A stretch of DNA of 64,000 nucleotides from NCBI GenBank assembly GCA_003254905.1, contig QANU01021212.1, forward strand, positions 186,001-250,000. The letters are read 5' to 3'. This document shows positions 36,671 to 48,502 of this stretch, piece by piece. Source of the DNA: Nissolia schottii (taxonomy: Eukaryota > Streptophyta > Magnoliopsida > Fabales > Fabaceae). Within the stretch, counting starts at the first letter, position 1, and each line of letters begins with the position of its first letter. Under the pieces are notes generated by a model that did not search any database, was not told the origin of the DNA, and worked only from the letters and a program-made list of their open reading frames with translations. Position numbers and translations under genes: made by a program.

Positions 36671-38739
36671 GAAACAAGAGGGAAACAGTTGCTGCTGCTG
36701 TTGTAAAATTTTTTGTTGCTTCTTCTTCTCGTTTTCTTACATAGATATACTATCTCATATTATATTATATGAATACATCTTGCCTGTGATTGGCATGGAC
36801 CTCAAGAGTTTCATCCGATTGTTATGGGAGCTTAATTGGTCTTGTAAGGTTGGAGAAACCTTGGTTCGGTTGGACTTGTCATAAAATGGATCTCTCTCTC
36901 TTTTGGATATTCACAAAGTTTATCTATCTGATTTACCTGACTCTGTGTAATTTCATTGAAGCAATTTCACAAATAGTTTGTAGTCATTACTTTTTGCCAA
37001 TGTTAATGCGATATTAGAATGCTGTTCTTGGCACAAAATTGTTGATGGGCTGACTATGCACAATCCTTTTTGTGGTGGCAAGTAGCCCCATTAGTCATAA
37101 CCTAAAAATAACCATGTTTGTACATATTTTAGTGTGTCCGTGTATATGGAAATTCGCGCTTAAGAGAATAAAGATTTCACGATAATGATGAGTAAACAGA
37201 GATGTTAACCACAATTTCCCCAATTTTTTCATTCAACAGCGTGAAATCTTTCACTCCTTACCCGCGAAATTATCTGTCTTCCAAATAGCAGAGCTCTAAC
37301 ATTTAGGACCCCAAGAGCAGTGTCAGAACAAAAAAATGGACACTAATAGGCATAGCAATAGGCCATGTTTGGATAGATGGAAGTGTGAACTTTATGAGTC
37401 TTGCTACACGGACATAAGAAAATATATACCATACATATTTCCTACATTTATATACATAAAGTTTGTGTTTTAATATCTGTAATGTTTATGCACTTAATTA
37501 AGTATAATTGAGAATATCATCTATAAGTTTGTAATGTTTGTGCACTCATAAGAATAAAATTTATACATTATTAATGATATATGTATGAGTGTACATGTAC
37601 CATTTTTGGAACTTTATTGTCGGGTTGGGGGGTTAGAAACTTTCTGTGTGTCAAAGTTTAGTTCACAGATCCTGTTAAATCAGAAGTTGTACGCTTTAAT
37701 TTTCTCAACTTTCAACTTTTCATATATATGTTCTTGTGTTAGTTCTCAAACTAGATCTACCATGTGCAGCGTTGTACATTAATTATTAGTGACAGTATCA
37801 TTAAATCAAAAGAAGCTACATAGACTTCTTGCGATATACTACAATTATCTTTTCCTTTCCAGATTCTTGAAGATATGCAAACCTTATAAATGAATTGGTG
37901 ACCTAATTTTCTTGGAAATTCAATGCACATAATCAATTCCTAACATGGATTGTAATAGGATTAGTACTAATACCATAGCCTTTGCAATTAAACTTCCTAT
38001 ATAGTGAAAGTAATTTTCATTCATGTCTACTATACTTTGGTTGGTTGGATTGGAGGAGCAATTGGGCATTGCAACTGTGGCCAATGGTTCCACTTACCAT
38101 ACAATAAATGCTAGGAACTTAGAAACAAACATCTTCCATGATATACTTGGACCCACTTATTCTCCTAACTTTGGCTGCATTAACAATTTTTCTCTCAATT
38201 ATTTGTGTAATAATTTGCAATTTTAGCATGTTAAAGTGGTATCTTCATCATTAATACATCTTAAAGTTTGTTTCCCCATTTCAAAGCCAAGGTCTAACTT
38301 TTTCTTCACTCATAACGCCAACACCTCCAATGGTAGTAGTAGTTCATTTGTATATGGTCCATAACAAATTATAACCTCAAAAATGGTATTTGTCAGCATT
38401 TTCGTCTGAGAGACATTGAGAGAAAATAATGGAAAATTATGTTTGCACATTTAATGATGTGATGGCGGAGCTCTGGAGAGAAATAAAGCTTCTTCTCAAG
38501 TGTGATCGACAGATGGCATATCCTTTGTTTTGCGAACGGTTAAACTTCTTGCATGTTCAGTGCTATTGATTTTGATGATGACCGCAACTATATTTACATT
38601 CATTTTTCTGCCACCATAGGATCTACACAACAGCATTTTGCCCACATATATATAAAAATTTTTATAGCCATGCACATACAGAATCAAATCAAGATTTACA
38701 GAACATTAAATAATAAAAAATAACTGTAACACTCTATTT
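36671..38739. other. Intergenic stretch downstream of the P450
   Basis: The first 150 bases presumably contain the P450 3' UTR; no decisive polyadenylation signal was fixed. No other gene was recognised. Small frames at 36790-37017, 37585-37782 and 38023-38226 have no domain. Confidence 0.4.
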
Positions 38740-39130
38740 CTTGTTTCTCACTCAAAGATTTACTCGCTATCATGCACAAACATTTTAAAATACACGCATA
38801 AACTTTTAAATTGATGTACACAAACTTTTGAATAAGAATGCACAAGTTACTTTAGACACATGCACAAACTTTTGAACAACAAAAAACTAAAAAAAATATG
38901 ATCGAAATGAAAACAAACACAAACACAAAGATGAAAAAGAAAACTTTGATGCTCATATGCACAAACTTTTCTATACACATGCATAAACTTTTTAAAAACC
39001 AAAAACGAATATTATGACATACATGAAAATGAAAACGGCGAAAAAGAAAACCCTGCTGCGCACATATATAAACTTTTGAACAATTATGCATAAATAATTT
39101 TTATACATGCACAAATTTTTGGACTACCAA
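38740..39130. repeat. Dispersed ATGCACAAACTTTT repeat, copy 2
   Basis: This block has the same internal phrase as 17340-17700: TGCACAAACTTTTGAACAA and variants recur about seven times, with A-rich spacers. It starts with CACTCAAAGATTTACTCGCT and the matching CTATCATGCACAAA. The two blocks are diverged, so duplication is not recent. Confidence 0.6.
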
Positions 39131-39650
39131 AAACAAAAAAATGACAAAATGAAAATGACATCAGTGAGATCTGCTATGTCTTGCGAAGAAGGAAAAAAAA
39201 AAGTTTACATGAATAAAAATGAACAAGAAAAATTAAAAAAGTGAAAGAAAAAAAATGCTTGTGACAAATGGAAATGAAAACGAGGAAGAAAAAAAAGAGA
39301 AGGAAGGGTGGAAAAGAAAAAATGATTAGAAAGAAAAGGAGAAGAGGAAAAGCGTGCACGTGTGTAAGGGAGAGTGTGTGCAAGGAGATAGAAAATGCAT
39401 ATTTAATGTAGTGGTAGATTGGTAGCATAAAAGTGATGTACACCAAATATTCTTGTTCAAAGATTCCTTTAATCTCCGGTAAAGTATCAATGATAGAATT
39501 ATATGAGACTAGTTTTCAACTCCACAAGAGTTTACATGGTTTACTATTCTCTCATTTTTCAATTAATAATTTACAATGAGCCAATGCTCTCATTTATATT
39601 GATAATCTAGTAACTAACAAGCTTAATCAATTAGTAACTAATGGTAACGT

Positions 39651-39846
39651 GAACCAACGGGGGTTGGTCCAAGTGGTAAGCGGTTTGGTATCGCTTAAGC
39701 AAGGTCCCGAGTTTGAGATCTTGTGTACGCAGATATCCCTGCTGGCAGACTCACCCGCCATAGCCAGGTGCGCGACCCGAGTCGACCCGAATTAGTCAAG
39801 GCTAAGCCTTAGATACCAGGCAGACAACCTAAAAAAAAAAAAAAAA
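39651..39846 (+). mobile_element. tRNA-derived SINE with poly-A and 15-bp TSD
   Basis: About 196 bp are flanked by a perfect direct repeat AACTAATGGTAACGT (39636-39650 and 39847-39861). The 5' part has RNA polymerase III-like boxes: TGGTCCAAGTGGTAAGCGG (box A) and CCCGAGTTTGAGATCTT (box B). It ends in an A-run of about 17 after ACAACCT. TSD, internal promoter and A-tail together define a SINE. A deleted relative lies at 49771-49885. No tRNA fold was recognised, so it is not a functional tRNA gene. Confidence 0.9.
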
Positions 39847-39861
39847 AACTAATGGTAACGT

Positions 39862-40845
39862 TTCAAATGTTCCCCCTAAAAGGGGAACTTTGAATGCACA
39901 CCTAGTTGGTCCACAATAAGCTCATATCTAGACCATTGAAATAAACATAAACTGCGTCCAACAATTAGAAATGAAAAGTGTGTTTTATTGTGGAAAAAGC
40001 ACTAATAGGACTTGGCATGGTCCAAGGTGTGGGCAACAAGTTTTCAATCATTTTATTCCTTTTTCAAATTAAAAAATAATAGAATTTCCAATGTGTAATT
40101 ACCACAGCCACCCGGGAGAGCCCATCACCACCGACGGGAAGCACGCTGCCGCGTTGGAGCTTGACTGCTACCTCCCTTGCATTTACCGTGCTAGATCTCC
40201 TCTCCTCTCCTATCACCCCTTCTCACTTTGGAAAAGGTCGTGATGGACACAGTGGCCGGCGAGCCACCTTTGACGGATAACAAAGAAGAAGAAGAAGAAG
40301 AAGAAGCAGATCTGTGGGTTGGGGATTTTCTTTGAAAATATGATAATCAGTCTTAATCTTAGCAGTAGTTGTTGGCTGGTTTTCCTTATTTGGCTTAGTG
40401 CTGGAATTTCTATTGTGCTTGTCTGATTAGTAGTGCTATTACGGTACCCCTATCTGTCTCGCCTGTTCCTTGCTGCTTGATTAGGCTTGGTGCAAGTGCT
40501 ATCTTTGTTTTGTTTTCTTTTTGTATTTTATTTGAGGTCTTTTGGCTCCCTTGTACCTCCTGCTAAGGCTTGCTGGCACAAGCAAATGGGTTCTCCTATC
40601 TTCATAGGGTGGTGGTGGCCCAACGTTGCCAGAGCCGATGGTGGTGGCAAAGAATTAAGAAGAATGACATGGATAACAAAATTAAAAAAGTAGTGATGGG
40701 CTAAATTGGTAAATTAGATATAAATATTATTAAAAGATAATATCAATTATTTTGTAATTAACCTCTTTCACCTACTGCTTCTTTCCTAAAATGGGTGCAC
40801 ATTGAAAGTGCAGTTCTCTTAGGTGAACACTAGATACGACACCGT
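39862..40845. other. Stretch with a GC-richer island, unassigned
   Basis: The interval 40100-40300 is GC-rich (GCACGCTGCCGCGTTGG) with a (GAA)n tract near 40286-40309. The 68-codon frame at 40487-40693 has no domain. It could be a LINE 5' or 3' untranslated piece or an old gene fragment; I could not decide. Confidence 0.35.
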
Positions 40846-40861
40846 AACTAATAGGCTTAAC

Positions 40862-40894
40862 TTTTTTCTGACCTTACCAGAAAAACGAAAAACA
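40862..40894 (-). mobile_element. 33-bp micro-retroposon with 16-bp TSD
   Basis: A 33-bp insert starting TTTTTTCTGACCTTACCAG is flanked by a perfect 16-bp direct repeat AACTAATAGGCTTAAC (40846-40861 and 40895-40910). Read on the - strand the insert ends in CTGGTAAGGTCAG plus an A-run, as expected for the 3' tail of a severely 5'-truncated SINE or LINE. It is too short to identify the parent element. Confidence 0.75.
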
Positions 40895-41119
40895 AACTAA
40901 TAGGCTTAACCAACTAACTAATCTCTAATGACCAAGAAAGGCTTGTGTGCTCCATGAACACTATCGATCATTGATTTTAATTTAAAGTATTTAAAAAATA
41001 CATAAAATACTTAAAAGTTAGTTAGATGCATTGAATTATTAATGAATTTGAAAAAGTAAAATAGACTAACAATGAGAAATGATAATATTGATTTATGTTG
41101 TAACAATGAGTGTAATTTA

Positions 41120-41417
41120 CTCCATCCGTCCACACATAAGAGTATTTCAAGCAAAATATATTTGTCCACGAATAAGTGTCATTTTAATATTTCAAAGTAA
41201 CATTAGTTACTTTTTCTCAATCTTACCCTTTTCATATATCACATATTTATCATTGTCTCAATTTTCAATAATGAAGTTGGAGAGAGAGAATTTAATAGAG
41301 AGAGGGAGAATTTGAGAAAAATGAAAAGGATAATTTTGACAAATCAATATGATATTAATGATTTTTTAATAAATGTGTAAAATCTTAAAAAAATACTTAT
41401 TCATGGTCATAGTTGAG
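41120..41417. mobile_element. Degenerate Stowaway-like MITE
   Basis: The left end CTCCATCCGTCC is preceded by TA; the right end (TCATGGTCATAGTTGAG) is decayed but is followed by TA. The interior resembles the 13.0 kb Stowaway-like element (TTTTTTAATAAATKTG and TTCATGG near the right end). It is older than that copy. Confidence 0.6.
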
Positions 41418-42758
41418 TACCTAAAATGCAATGTTTAACCACATCAAATTTCCAAAATAAAGGCATTTTAAAATTTTAATGGAAGGGCTTGTCAGGAGAC
41501 ACTCTCTTCAGACAATGACAGAACAAAATAGTAATTATAGGGACAAAGTTGTGTCATAGAGATTACAATTTAGGATACTTTAACAAACATACCTTAAATA
41601 TATAGTGCTTTGTGTCACAAGCCCTTTTTTTTCCTTTGGGGTACACATGCCCTTTTATGAGAAATGTCGGCAAAGCGTACTGTTTGTTTTATAGAATTAA
41701 ATCATGCATTGACCCTTCAGTTTTACATTTAAAACACCAAAGTTTTGGGCATCTATTTAATCAAGTTTCTAAAACTAAGTCTCCACAACTAGAACTAATC
41801 TTATGTATAAATGTTAAACATGCAACTTTTACAGTTGATCTTTTGAATGATAAATGCAAGACATGCAAACTTGTACAGGCTCGCTCGTCACTCTTAACCT
41901 GTTTCATTTATATGGTCACCTCTTACAGTTGAATAAAGTTTCCCAATCACAGTTTTGGAACTCATTAAAGCAAATGGGGCCAAAAGTGTGAGGAAAAAAA
42001 ATTAGTATGAAAAAGATAGCAGATTCCACTTACTAGGAGACAACTGGACCCAAAAGTAATTAAAAGTTTAAAACAACCCAAAAAGTGATTAGAAGTATGA
42101 AAAAACAAAAAGGTACCAGATTCCTCCTCTAAAAAGTTAAAATCCTTCTGTTTTTCTGCCTTTTCCCCCAATCTCAAAGTAGATAATGACCATGCCTTTC
42201 CACAAGGGACTAAGGACCAAAATTATGGCATCATCCTCCAAAATAATAATAGTAAGAATAAGAATAATTTTTTAAAAAAAATTGGAAGGAGAAGGAAGAT
42301 AACCACCAGCAGCCTGAACCTTTCTAGAATAACCCTTTCGTGTTGCAAAAAGACCAGAAAATTGTTGGCAAGAGACAAGATACATCAATGGCATTGCATG
42401 AGCTGCATTAACACAATGGTCACAAGGGGAAAAGAGACAGAGCTATAGCTCTTACTTCAACTAATTATAGTCTTACAACTAATTACAACAAGGAAGGATA
42501 AAAGGGGGGGGGGGAATAAATCTCAAAGACTAGCTAATGTTGAAGATAAAGAACAAAGGAGAAGACAGTAAAGGGCGGCCAGAGAGGGAAAAAAAACCAA
42601 AAATCTCAACAATATATACAGTACAAGAAAAGGTAATCAACCATCCTTCAGCATGCCAATGGATTTTTTAATCCAATTTTGGAACATGACCTTTGCCCAA
42701 TTTGTGATTTCAAGGAATCACATCAAAAAGTGTATTTCCAAAAATCCAATCAAATCGT
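41418..42758. other. Intergenic and RING gene 3' region
   Basis: The 3' UTR of the - strand RING gene should lie just left of 42759. A G-run lies at about 42505-42514. The 106-codon + frame at 41612-41932 has no recognised domain and no supporting context, and was not called. Confidence 0.4.
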
Positions 42759-45700
42759 CTAGAAATTTGATGGGCTCTCTACATGCTTCTTCTCTTCATC
42801 TTTATTGAGATCACCCTGACTCAAACAGGTGATACTGTCCCTAGCAACTGCTCCGCCACCCTCAGATGGAAAATGATCCTCTTGTATGGCATTCACCCCA
42901 TGGTTGTCCTGTGTTCTTGATGATAACCCATTATCAGCCACCATGTAGTGATAATGAGGAGTGTTGAATGATTCTGTGCCATAATGAGGACGCAAAGTGG
43001 AGCTGAACAAGGGTTGCATTAACCTCTTTCTCTCAGGGAATTCACGCAATGATATTCGACAAACAGGACAAGTGGAATTCTGCTGCAGCCATAAGTCAAT
43101 GCAGGTCACATGGAATGAGTGACCACAATAGGGGAGAATACGGAGTAAATCTTCACCTTGGTACTCCGAGAGGCAGACTGTGCATCTGCACATACAAGCA
43201 AATTGAGTATTCATAACCAGGAATAATTATCTGAATGAGATTTATACGTCAGTAATCATTTGCGAAAACTCCAATCCTTTAAATTTCTGATATGATAAAC
43301 TTGATAAAAATGGAAGTTCACATTTTGTATTCTTTTAACAATTAGTGGAAACTAGAAACAATAGGGCTTAACCCCTTCACATCCATAATGTAAAATTCCA
43401 ATACAATGAACAAGGTAAGAATAATCCTTCTGTCAATTAGTTAGGGGCTAGGCAGTCAACAAGTACTTGATAATGAGAATAAATTGCACTAATCTCCCAT
43501 GAGATTTGTTTAAGTTATATTCACTTCCCACTAGTGAGATGAGTGCTTAAGTTATATTTACCTACCATACAAGGGGGGGGGGGGAACGAGGATGGTAAAT
43601 GAATCGTGTTTGATTGAAAATACCACAACATAATCAAAATTTACCCTTTTTTTTGGGTCCGAAGATAACCGTAATTTCGTATTCAAGTTAACTATAATCA
43701 GTTACCAACAATTGAGAATATGAAGACATTTAAACCTTAACGTCCTGAAGTCTTTTAGAATGTCAAGCAATTGGAACAGCACTTCACAGAAGATAGCCAA
43801 CAACTGAACAAACTCATAACACCATATAGACCCAGCATAATTGTGAATGCAACATCTATCATACAGGTTAATTAAGTAATTTAACATTTATGCTTTCAGC
43901 AGCCAGCTGTTGATTTAACTATATCTGAGATAAAGGTGTATCATAGTCTTCACAAAGTAGTAAATGAAGAACAGGTATGACCACTATGTAGAAACATATA
44001 TCAGATGACCTAGTTGTTTAATGAGATAATGAGGTCTAAGAAAATATTAGAGGAATGAAGAATTACTCTAATTCCTATTTATAAGAAAGAATGAGACATA
44101 CAAATCTGTGTAGATTACGGAAGGATTAAGCTAATAAGTCATACTATGAAGCGAGGAGGGAGAGTAATTGAGCATAAATTAAGACAAGAGCCTTATTATA
44201 GAGAACCAATTCGGATTTATGCCTAGGAGGTCACCCATGGAAGCAATCTATTGGCTTTAGTGATGGATGGATAGATATCAAAGGCAGTGGAAAGAATTTT
44301 ACAAGGCTTTCATTGATTTGGAAAAGGCGTGAGATAGAGTCTCAACAGAGGTATTGTGGAAGGCTTTGGGGAAAAAGAGTTCATATTGCCTATATTTGAG
44401 CAATCAAAGATATGTATAATGGACCACAACAAGTGTGAACACAAGGTGGGGTTACAAACGTCCCAAAATAACTACCAGACTATGCTGAGGGCCAACTTTG
44501 AGCCTATATTTCTTTACATAGTTCTAATTGGATAGTCGAGAGAGAAAATAAATATAGAGTTGCAGAGACAAGCTTTAGAAACACAAGGATTTCATTTTAG
44601 AAGAACGGTGGAGTACATAGAATATAAATTCAGCAAAGGGGTGCGCTAATGTTAACTTAAAGGTGAAAATTAGAGATTACAAGTCACATGATTTAAGTAT
44701 CTTGGGTCCTTCATCCAAAATGAAAGGGAAATAGATGAAGATGTAAATCATAGGATTCAATTTGGGTGAATGAAATGAACGAGTGTTTTGGGTGTTCTTT
44801 GTAACAAGAAAGTACAACCCGAGCTTTAGGGTGTGTTTGTGAGTTTTATTTTGGAGGGAAAGGAAAGGATTAAGTAGGCTTAATTGTACTTGGGAGTTTT
44901 AAATCTGGCCTACCTAATCCCTTCCTTTCCCTCCAAAATAAAACTCACAAACACCCTAAGAGTTAAGGCAAAATTTTACCGCACTACTATAAGACTTTTA
45001 TAATATTGTATGGGACTAAGGGTTAGGTGATAACAATAAGTTAAACATTGTGGAGATGAAGATGTTGCGGTGGATGAGTGAACACACTATACAGGCTAAA
45101 ATTATGAATGAATGTGTTAGAGAAAGAAATGGGGTAACACCTATCATGAAGAAGATGATAAAAGCCATCTTAGGTGGTTTCATCATGTGATGAGAAAATG
45201 TATAGAGATCAAATAGAAGGCAGAGTAAGAGGTAGATATAGGGGAAGACCAAGAAAAATTTAGACAATTATTAAAAGGCACTTGAATTTTAATGGCTTGC
45301 TATAAACATGGTTTATATACGACTCAACAATGTCATTTGATCCATGCAATTGACCCTATCTAATGGAATACGACATAGTTGTTATTGTTGTTGTATGGTG
45401 GTGTCTCATCTGGACAATAATGTTTCTTTCTCAACTTTCAGAGAAGGATAAGATCATTTCCATTATTTTCTGAGATGAACATATCTTTAAATAGAAAATA
45501 GGAGTTTGCCTCAAGTAAATCAGTTTAATGCTATAATTTCAATGAGAATGGTGAATCTGGGACTTCACAAAGCAATACAACAGAAAAGAGTACAGAATAC
45601 TCAACAGATGACAGCCTTCACAGTTCGAACCCAGAAAACAGTTTTTATTCCACCATTCTTTGTTATGTTCTGTTCTGTTCAACATAATGCATGCTATAAT

Positions 45701-46228
45701 ACTTCTAATTTTATTAACAGGTTGAATGGGGGGGAAAAAAAGCAGAATAATTACAGAAATAAAAGAAAAATGAACGTACTGAGAATTTTCTGCAGCAGAA
45801 AAAAACTTGTCACTGTACTTCTTTGTTGGAAATTTGGCTACAGCTACGCGTTCTAGACCATGGCAACCCCGTTCCATCTGAACACATGAAAATGTTCAAT
45901 TGCTAATAAATCCCAATGCAAATAAAATGACCATATCCAATGGGAAAAACAACTCAAAATTTGCACTGAACAGAACACATTACAGAACTAAAAACTGAAA
46001 CAGTTCACATAGTAACCTAGCAAGGCAACTCTGAATCAAACCTAGTCAAAAAATTCAAGAAATGTTCACCATGCTGACATTGGATCTGGCAGCAGTAGGA
46101 AAGGATCTCCTGGAGGCATTCAAGTGAATTCGACCGCAGATAAGCCTGGTGCACACGAAGACAATGAACATGGTGCTCACCGCGAACCCAATCACAATCA
46201 TCACCAAGTTGATCCCAGAAGAAATCAT
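42759..46228 (-). CDS. Membrane-anchored RING-H2 (ATL-like) E3 ubiquitin ligase
   Basis: Three coding exons on the - strand: 46228-46070, 45877-45780 and 43185-42759. All splice sites fit GT...AG and the phases agree, giving 227 residues. Exon 1 encodes [18 protein letters not shown] and a single membrane helix (about 6-33), then a basic [11 protein letters not shown] segment. Exon 2 gives the GLD-like block [17 protein letters not shown]. Exon 3 gives the RING-H2 finger (CTVC, then [15 protein letters not shown], then CPVC). Its order C-C-C-H-H-C-C-C is complete, with the ATL-typical [14 protein letters not shown]. The C-terminus is low-complexity and acidic. ATL proteins are membrane-anchored ligases that pass ubiquitin from an E2 to substrates; targets are unknown here. 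The 2.6-kb intron 2 carries an antisense LINE. The start was chosen because the membrane helix begins there and no in-frame upstream ATG was seen nearby. Confidence 0.9.
44020..45395 (+). mobile_element. Decayed LINE in intron 2 of the RING gene (antisense)
   Basis: Broken + frames give successive blocks of a plant L1-type reverse transcriptase ORF: a VIEHKLRQE block near 44170, SPMEAIYWL near 44230, FIDLEKA then a stop then [13 protein letters not shown] near 44310-44370, and the C-terminal [19 protein letters not shown] (about 45055-45111) with a [10 protein letters not shown] block near 45233. The catalytic YADD-region is not visible, so the middle is deleted or scrambled. The 3' end carries the typical TTGTTATTGTTGTTG tail (about 45378). 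It is transcribed opposite to the host gene. It is dead. Confidence 0.8.
44828..44957. mobile_element. Foldback MITE inside the LINE
   Basis: Two arms of about 50-55 bp face each other: TAGGGTGTGTTTGTGAGTTT... and its complement ending AAACTCACAAACACCCTAA. The arms share TTTTGGAGGGAAAGGAA and differ by a few bases. The MITE interrupts the LINE C-terminal coding sequence between the codons for VQPEL and the KFYRTTI block, so it inserted after the LINE. The target duplication (perhaps TTA/TAA, Tourist-like) is unresolved. Confidence 0.8.
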
Positions 46229-46620
46229 CGTGATAAAAATCCAAACTTTTCGACACCCAATTTGACAAAACGCAGACTCAAAGTTCAGATTCCAGCTGAT
46301 GATTCCAATAAAAAATTTAAAAAAGGGAAACCAGAATTAACAGTGACAGAGAGCACCAACAACCTGCATTGATTTTCAGAGAAATGAAGTGAGGGGAATG
46401 TGAATTGAAGTGGGTTCCATCATGCAGTGGGTGAAATCAGGGAATGTTGTTGGATTGTTGCTGTTGTCACAGCGAGAGTGAGAGACAGAAAGGGAACCCT
46501 AGAAGTGGGACAAGAAGAAGGCATGGTGATCGGGGTGGTGAAGGTGAGAGAGTGAGAAAGAGCAGCGTTTTGGATTAGAGGAAGAATTGGAGATGGGGGC
46601 ATTTTGACAGAATCAGGTGT
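46229..46620 (-). promoter_or_regulatory. 5' UTR and proximal promoter of the RING gene
   Basis: Inferred from position. On the - strand the interval is mixed-composition with CT-rich phrases (CTCACTCTCTCACCTTCACC near 46540-46559) directly 5' of the coding exon. No unambiguous TATA box was seen, so the transcription start is undefined. An additional upstream noncoding exon is possible. Confidence 0.35.
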
Positions 46621-46766
46621 CCTTGATTTAAGGGTATGATGACATAGCTTTTTCAGATCTAAATCACATTTTTGTGTTATTATGGGAAAAGCATTTTAAA
46701 GAGTCCAAAATAAAAATGTTTCTTTGAAAGTATAATTTTTTAAAGTTATTTATGGATTGAATTGAG

Positions 46767-47221
46767 TCCATAGGAGGGGTAATTACATATATATGGTTTT
46801 CAATGGGTGTAAATCTGAATATATGGACGAAATAAAAAAATTACGGATGTGTGGGCGAGGGGTATGAAATCGGACCACGTTTGGCCGATTTCAGGACGGA
46901 AAAAAAAAAAAAACCCGGGGCTGAAATCGGCCCAGGGGCAGCCGATTTCAGCCCCATTTAAAAAAAAAAAGAAAAGAAAAAGGGGTTGAAATCGGTCCAA
47001 GGGCAGCCGATTTCAGCCCCATTTAAAAAAAAAAGAAAAAGGGGCTGAAATCGGCTGTCCCATTTTAAAAAAAAAATAATAACTTAAAGGGGCTGAAATC
47101 GGCCCAGAGGCTGCCGATTTCAACCCCGAATTCCCATACACCCGTAATTTATTAACAGTGACCACATTTTGGAAAATTTTTCTAAGAGAGGCAATATATA
47201 TGTAAAAAAACCTCCATAGGA
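46767..47221. mobile_element. Foldback element carrying an array of hairpin units
   Basis: Outer inverted blocks include TCCATAGGAGG with TTACATATATATGG on the left and the complement ATATATATGTAA with CCTCCATAGGA on the right, then AATTACGGATGTGTGGG (left) against CCCATACACCCGTAATT (right). Between them lie four or five short palindromic units, each GGGGCTGAAATCGGC...GCCGATTTCAGCCCC, at about 46864-46897 (diverged), 46917-46955, 46982-47020, 47041-47062 (half unit) and 47089-47127, separated by A-runs. The whole is a self-complementary repeat of about 455 bp. It lies roughly 150 bp 5' of the presumed RING promoter. Superfamily not determined. Confidence 0.7.
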
Positions 47222-48004
47222 AACAACTAAATTTTTTTTTTGTTACACTCTCATGTGAAATCATTTTTAAGTTGGCAATTTTTTACTTTAGCCACGGATA
47301 TCCTTGCTAATTCAATTTGACAGGTAGGATAAAAATATGTTCTTTAGTGAGTAATCTAATTTGTATAGGTTATTTTTATCATAGTCTTTTTTTTTCTATT
47401 ACTATATTTAATTTTTTTCTTTATAATTCTTTTTTAATATACTTATATTTTTACACATCATTCTTTTTGTAAGACTTAAATTCTGCTATTGATTTTTGAG
47501 GTCACGTTTCTGCACCTAGTAGTTAACCTGTGCATACACACGAGGTAATTATACTATTTAAGTGTCTTATAATTGATGTACAACGTGTATATAAATGTAG
47601 ATGACTAAACATATTGATTAATCTGAGTCATAAGTAATAAACAATAGCAAGACAAATACATAATCGCGGCTCAATTCCAAGCAACATCAAAATATAAAAG
47701 TGATAATAATAATTAAAAGCAATGTTGGTTATACAGGTGTTATACCATACAATTTAGGTAGTTCATAATCAATAATCAAGTTAAAAACACCACTTTTTTG
47801 GGGTTACATAATCAATTACAATCACGTGCCGCAAACAGTTCCTGCATACATGGAAAGAAAATGTTGTAAAATTAAATTAATAAATTAAACTTAAGAATCA
47901 AAACAAAAAAAAAAAATATTACGTAAAGGTAAGTTATACTTATCATCTAAGTAAGATTTTCAAATATTTCTTTGTACACCGCATTAACATACAATATTTA
48001 CGAA
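47222..48004. other. AT-rich gene-free stretch
   Basis: No gene was seen apart from the degenerate end of the Helitron helicase relic, which may extend left to about 47930. Confidence 0.4.
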
Positions 48005-48493
48005 TAACATCATGATTATGTAACGGTATTCTCAATCCTTGTTTAAATTTTATTATTGAAAGAGAACATATAACTAACCATGAGTGAAAACGTCCTGGTC
48101 TAGGAAGATATAACCCAATTGTAGAAAATGTTTGACCTTGAGATTGTTAATTGTTTGAGACTTGTTAATTGTCATAGCACATGACCCTATAATTGAAAAT
48201 TGTCTCATTTAAAAGTTAACAGATAATGTTTCGTCATTTGGAATCATATTCATCCTTGGTATCAACACAACTTCACTAACCTTGTTGCCTATAATAGTGA
48301 AACATTCAATCACATGGTTACTCATTCTCCCTATCTGCAACCTTGTTTCATTGCACAAACCATTAGATTGATGAATATTCCTCAACAATATTACTGGTAT
48401 GTTGTACTCTAATATTAAATTGTGTGGAGGTAAGTCAAAACAATTTAATCCATTTAATATCTTTGGGGACATTGCCTCAAGTTCATATTCCAT
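48005..48493 (-). pseudogene. Helitron helicase C-terminal relic
   Basis: The - strand frame reads GLNCFDLPPHNLILEYNIPV, then ILLRNIHQSNGLCNETRLQI and IPRMNMIPNDETLSVNF, then a stop. Beyond it comes SCAMTINKSQ and a block like GYIFLDQDVFTHG. These are the late motifs of the Pif1-like helicase domain of Helitron RepHel proteins (LLRN-QSNGLCNGTRL, the MTINKSQGQ motif and PVFTHGQ). Internal stops and a lost Gln in the SQGQ motif make it inactive. The N-terminal part is missing; the LTR at 48503 begins immediately 5' of the preserved frame and may have interrupted it. The Helitron's own ends were not found. Confidence 0.85.
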
Positions 48494-48502
48494 GTTGCCT
48501 TT

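Noticed and set aside
39651..39846. tRNA gene
   Set aside because: Box A- and B-like motifs are present, but no cloverleaf is evident, and the A-tail and 15-bp target duplication show a SINE.
42759..43214. RING protein starting at the Met near 43214
   Set aside because: That Met lies in the intron 5' of the acceptor at 43186. The upstream exons with the GLD block and membrane helix give the real start at 46228.
46124..46372. 82-codon + frame (His/Asn-rich)
   Set aside because: It lies antisense to exon 1 of the RING gene, where the - strand gives a membrane helix and correct splice site.
46864..47127. CRISPR-like array (regular short palindromes with A-rich spacers)
   Set aside because: Spacers are A-runs and not unique sequences, the units sit inside a larger inverted repeat, and the genome is eukaryotic.
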